Positions 5,663-6,657 of a DNA stretch of 6,657 nucleotides are shown piece after piece. Below the pieces are notes generated by a model, which had not been told where the DNA came from, ran no database searches, and saw only the letters and a list, made by a program, of their open reading frames with translations. The stretch is from Solirubrobacteraceae bacterium (lineage in GTDB: Bacteria > Actinomycetota > Thermoleophilia > Solirubrobacterales > Solirubrobacteraceae). How positions within the stretch are numbered: position 1 is the first letter of the stretch; the number at the start of each line of letters is the position of its first letter. The DNA lies in the NCBI GenBank assembly GCA_024710825.1, contig JANJUA010000002.1:1-6657 (forward strand). Direction: 5' to 3'. The position numbers and the translations under genes are program-made.

Positions 5663-6472
5663 TCAGACGCGCCGGTACCGCGCATCGGCGATCGAGTAGG
5701 CGCCGAAGCCCACGAGGCCGACGGCGACGACGCCGAGCAGCACCGGCCCGTAGGACTCTCCGGCCAGCTTTTCGAGCGCCCCGTCGAGGCCGATCGCCTC
5801 GTCGGGGTCGAACGTGATCGCGGCGCGCAGCAGGAACCAGCCGATCAGCGCGAAGACGACCATCCGCGAGACGTGGCCGAACACTCCCAGGGCGGTGAAC
5901 CAGCGCTGCGTGCGCTCGCTCATCTCATCGGTCTTGGAGTCCTCGAGGAAGCCCCGGCTGAGGCCCTTGTAGCCCTGATAGAGGCCGACGCCGATGAGCG
6001 CGACGCCCGCCGCTCCGACCAGCCACTGCCCGGCCGGCCAGCCGAGCACGCCGCCGGTCGCCTTGTCGGGGCTGCCGGAGCCGCCGCCCGAGGACCCCAG
6101 CAGGATGGCGACCGCGGTCGCGCACAGGATCGCGTACGCGATGCCGCTGGCCACGCCGGCGACTCGGTCGAAGGTGCTGTCGGACGCCTCGGGACCATGT
6201 CCGATCGCGGCGCGGACAAGCCGCCAGAGCGCATAGCCGGCCAGTCCGACGGCGAGCACGACGAGCAGGGCGCTGCCGAAGGCGCCGTCGGCCAGCGTCT
6301 GCATGGCGCCCTGCTGGTCGGTCGTGCGACCACCCGCGCCGACCGCGACGCCGACCGCCAGCACGCCGATGATGCCGTAGATCACCCCGCGGGCGACGAA
6401 CCCCGCACGCGCGAGCCACTCGAAGCTGTCGCTGTGGGCGACGTCGTCACCGGTCTGCCGCAGCATGTTCAT
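5663..6472 (-). CDS. DUF1206 domain integral membrane protein
   Basis: The 269-residue product is an integral membrane protein with six predicted helices, arranged as three repeats of a helix pair. The first helices of each pair start at about 22 (ARAGFVARGVIYGIIGV), 103 (RVAGVASGIAYAIL) and 198 (FGHVSRMVVFALIGWFLL). The second helices are at about 68-87 (VLAVGLAGYALWRLV), 150-168 (GVALIGVGLYQGYKG) and 243-262 (VAVGLVGFGAYSI). This three-fold repeat with G.xxARG.xY and GLxGYxxW-like signatures is the DUF1206 pattern; its function is unknown. A Gly/Ser-rich loop lies at 126-134. I chose the ATG at 6472-6470, which has AGGAG 10 bases upstream. An in-frame GTG at 6517 would add 15 hydrophilic residues and place that ribosome site inside the gene. 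The gene is divergent from the + strand gene at 6587 and may be co-transcribed with the miniprotein gene 64 bases downstream. Confidence 0.88.
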   Translation of the reverse strand: MNMLRQTGDDVAHSDSFEWLARAGFVARGVIYGIIGVLAVGVAVGAGGRTTDQQGAMQTLADGAFGSALLVVLAVGLAGYALWRLVRAAIGHGPEASDSTFDRVAGVASGIAYAILCATAVAILLGSSGGGSGSPDKATGGVLGWPAGQWLVGAAGVALIGVGLYQGYKGLSRGFLEDSKTDEMSERTQRWFTALGVFGHVSRMVVFALIGWFLLRAAITFDPDEAIGLDGALEKLAGESYGPVLLGVVAVGLVGFGAYSIADARYRRV

Positions 6473-6482
6473 CGCCGCCGAG

Positions 6483-6487
6483 CTCCT
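6483..6487 (-). promoter_or_regulatory. Shine-Dalgarno site of the DUF1206 gene
   Basis: AGGAG on the - strand ends 10 bases before the ATG at 6472. The spacing is slightly long but usable. It supports this ATG over the GTG at 6517 and over the second ATG at 6466, which would have a 16-base gap. Confidence 0.55.
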
Positions 6488-6572
6488 GTCCGTCGAGGTC
6501 GTGCCATCCCCGAGCACTTACCCGTGCTTCGACCTGGGTAGCTGCGGTCGGCCGGCGCACCGACGTGTGACC

Positions 6573-6578
6573 TACGCT
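6573..6578 (+). promoter_or_regulatory. Possible -10 element of a leaderless + strand transcript
   Basis: TACGCT fits the actinobacterial -10 pattern TAnnnT and ends 8 bases before the ATG at 6587, so transcription would begin at or next to the start codon. No Shine-Dalgarno lies in front of that ATG (ctccgggacc), which fits a leaderless message. No convincing -35 is visible. Confidence 0.45.
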
Positions 6579-6586
6579 CCGGGACC

Positions 6587-6657
6587 ATGGCCGACGTCGT
6601 CAGCCGGACCCACGTCTACGCCCGGATCGGCGGCCTGCCGCTCGAGCTGGATCTGCA
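6587..6657 (+). CDS. N-terminal fragment of an unidentified protein, possibly an alpha/beta hydrolase (partial)
   Basis: Only 23 residues fall in the window, beginning MADVVSRTHVYARIGGLPLE and running off the right edge. The V/Y-x-R-x-GG-L-x-L-x-L-D-L pattern resembles the first beta strands of some esterase or lipase-type alpha/beta hydrolases, which often begin with a similar strand before the oxyanion-hole HGG motif. No catalytic residue is visible, so this is only a guess. The start is supported by its placement 8 bases after a TAnnnT element and by the gene being divergent from the DUF1206 gene. Other strand-rich N termini could look the same. Confidence 0.5.
   Translation, partial: MADVVSRTHVYARIGGLPLELDL

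Noticed and set aside
6519..6540. TACCC / GGGTA inverted repeat giving a GGGTA on each strand, considered as divergent stress-sigma (SigB/SigF-type) -10 elements
   Set aside because: No GTTT-like -35 lies about 14-16 bases upstream on either strand, and a 5-bp repeat is common by chance.
5549..6541. A 330-codon open frame on the + strand opposite the DUF1206 and miniprotein genes
   Set aside because: It has the same kind of charged, low-complexity composition with no domain. The - strand frames show clear membrane helices, family motifs and ribosome sites.
1..6657. Search for tRNA or rRNA genes, insertion sequences, CRISPR repeats, attachment sites or phage and defence genes
   Set aside because: None was seen. 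No regularly spaced repeats, transposase motifs or structured RNA signatures were found by eye, and composition is even across the window.

Overview
The window is GC-rich with a strong G/C bias at third codon positions. It carries protein families typical of high-GC Actinobacteria: a Ski2-like helicase with a DUF3516 C-terminal region, a PLDc_N/SHOCT membrane protein, a DUF6131-like miniprotein and a DUF1206 protein. Together with an actinobacterial-style chemoreceptor, this suggests an actinobacterium, perhaps of the Thermoleophilia/Solirubrobacterales type. That placement rests on family content and style and was not tested by a search.

Layout, left to right. The 3' end of an ftsH-like AAA+ metalloprotease gene runs in from the left on the + strand (2-391). 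It meets a convergent methyl-accepting chemotaxis receptor gene (441-2165, - strand), and a perfect 13-bp hairpin (395-423) lies between the two stop codons. Upstream of the receptor are a possible motility-sigma promoter and a second strong hairpin (2246-2276), which probably terminates the next gene. That gene (2285-2680, -) encodes a small two-helix PLDc_N/SHOCT protein. A long helicase gene follows (2819-5395, -), then a 51-residue DUF6131-like membrane miniprotein with a TTG start (5443-5598, -), then a six-helix DUF1206 membrane protein (5663-6472, -). At the right edge a divergent + strand gene begins at 6587 and is cut off by the window.

Five consecutive genes lie on the - strand, but strong inverted repeats separate several of them, so they look like several short transcription units rather than one operon. 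No single pathway is evident. The theme is membrane and stress or housekeeping functions: membrane protein quality control (FtsH), environmental sensing (the chemoreceptor), small membrane proteins of unknown role (SHOCT, DUF6131, DUF1206) and nucleic-acid remodelling (the helicase). I see no RNA genes, mobile elements, CRISPR arrays or phage genes.

The most unusual signals are at gene starts and ends. An SFPASDPP motif sits on the disordered FtsH tail. The DUF6131-like gene has its Shine-Dalgarno and TTG start inside a 14-bp perfect palindrome. An 11-bp inverted repeat abuts the helicase start codon, with a possible -10 element in its loop. A 9-bp inverted repeat spans the leader of the SHOCT gene. 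No clearly new multi-gene system could be demonstrated.
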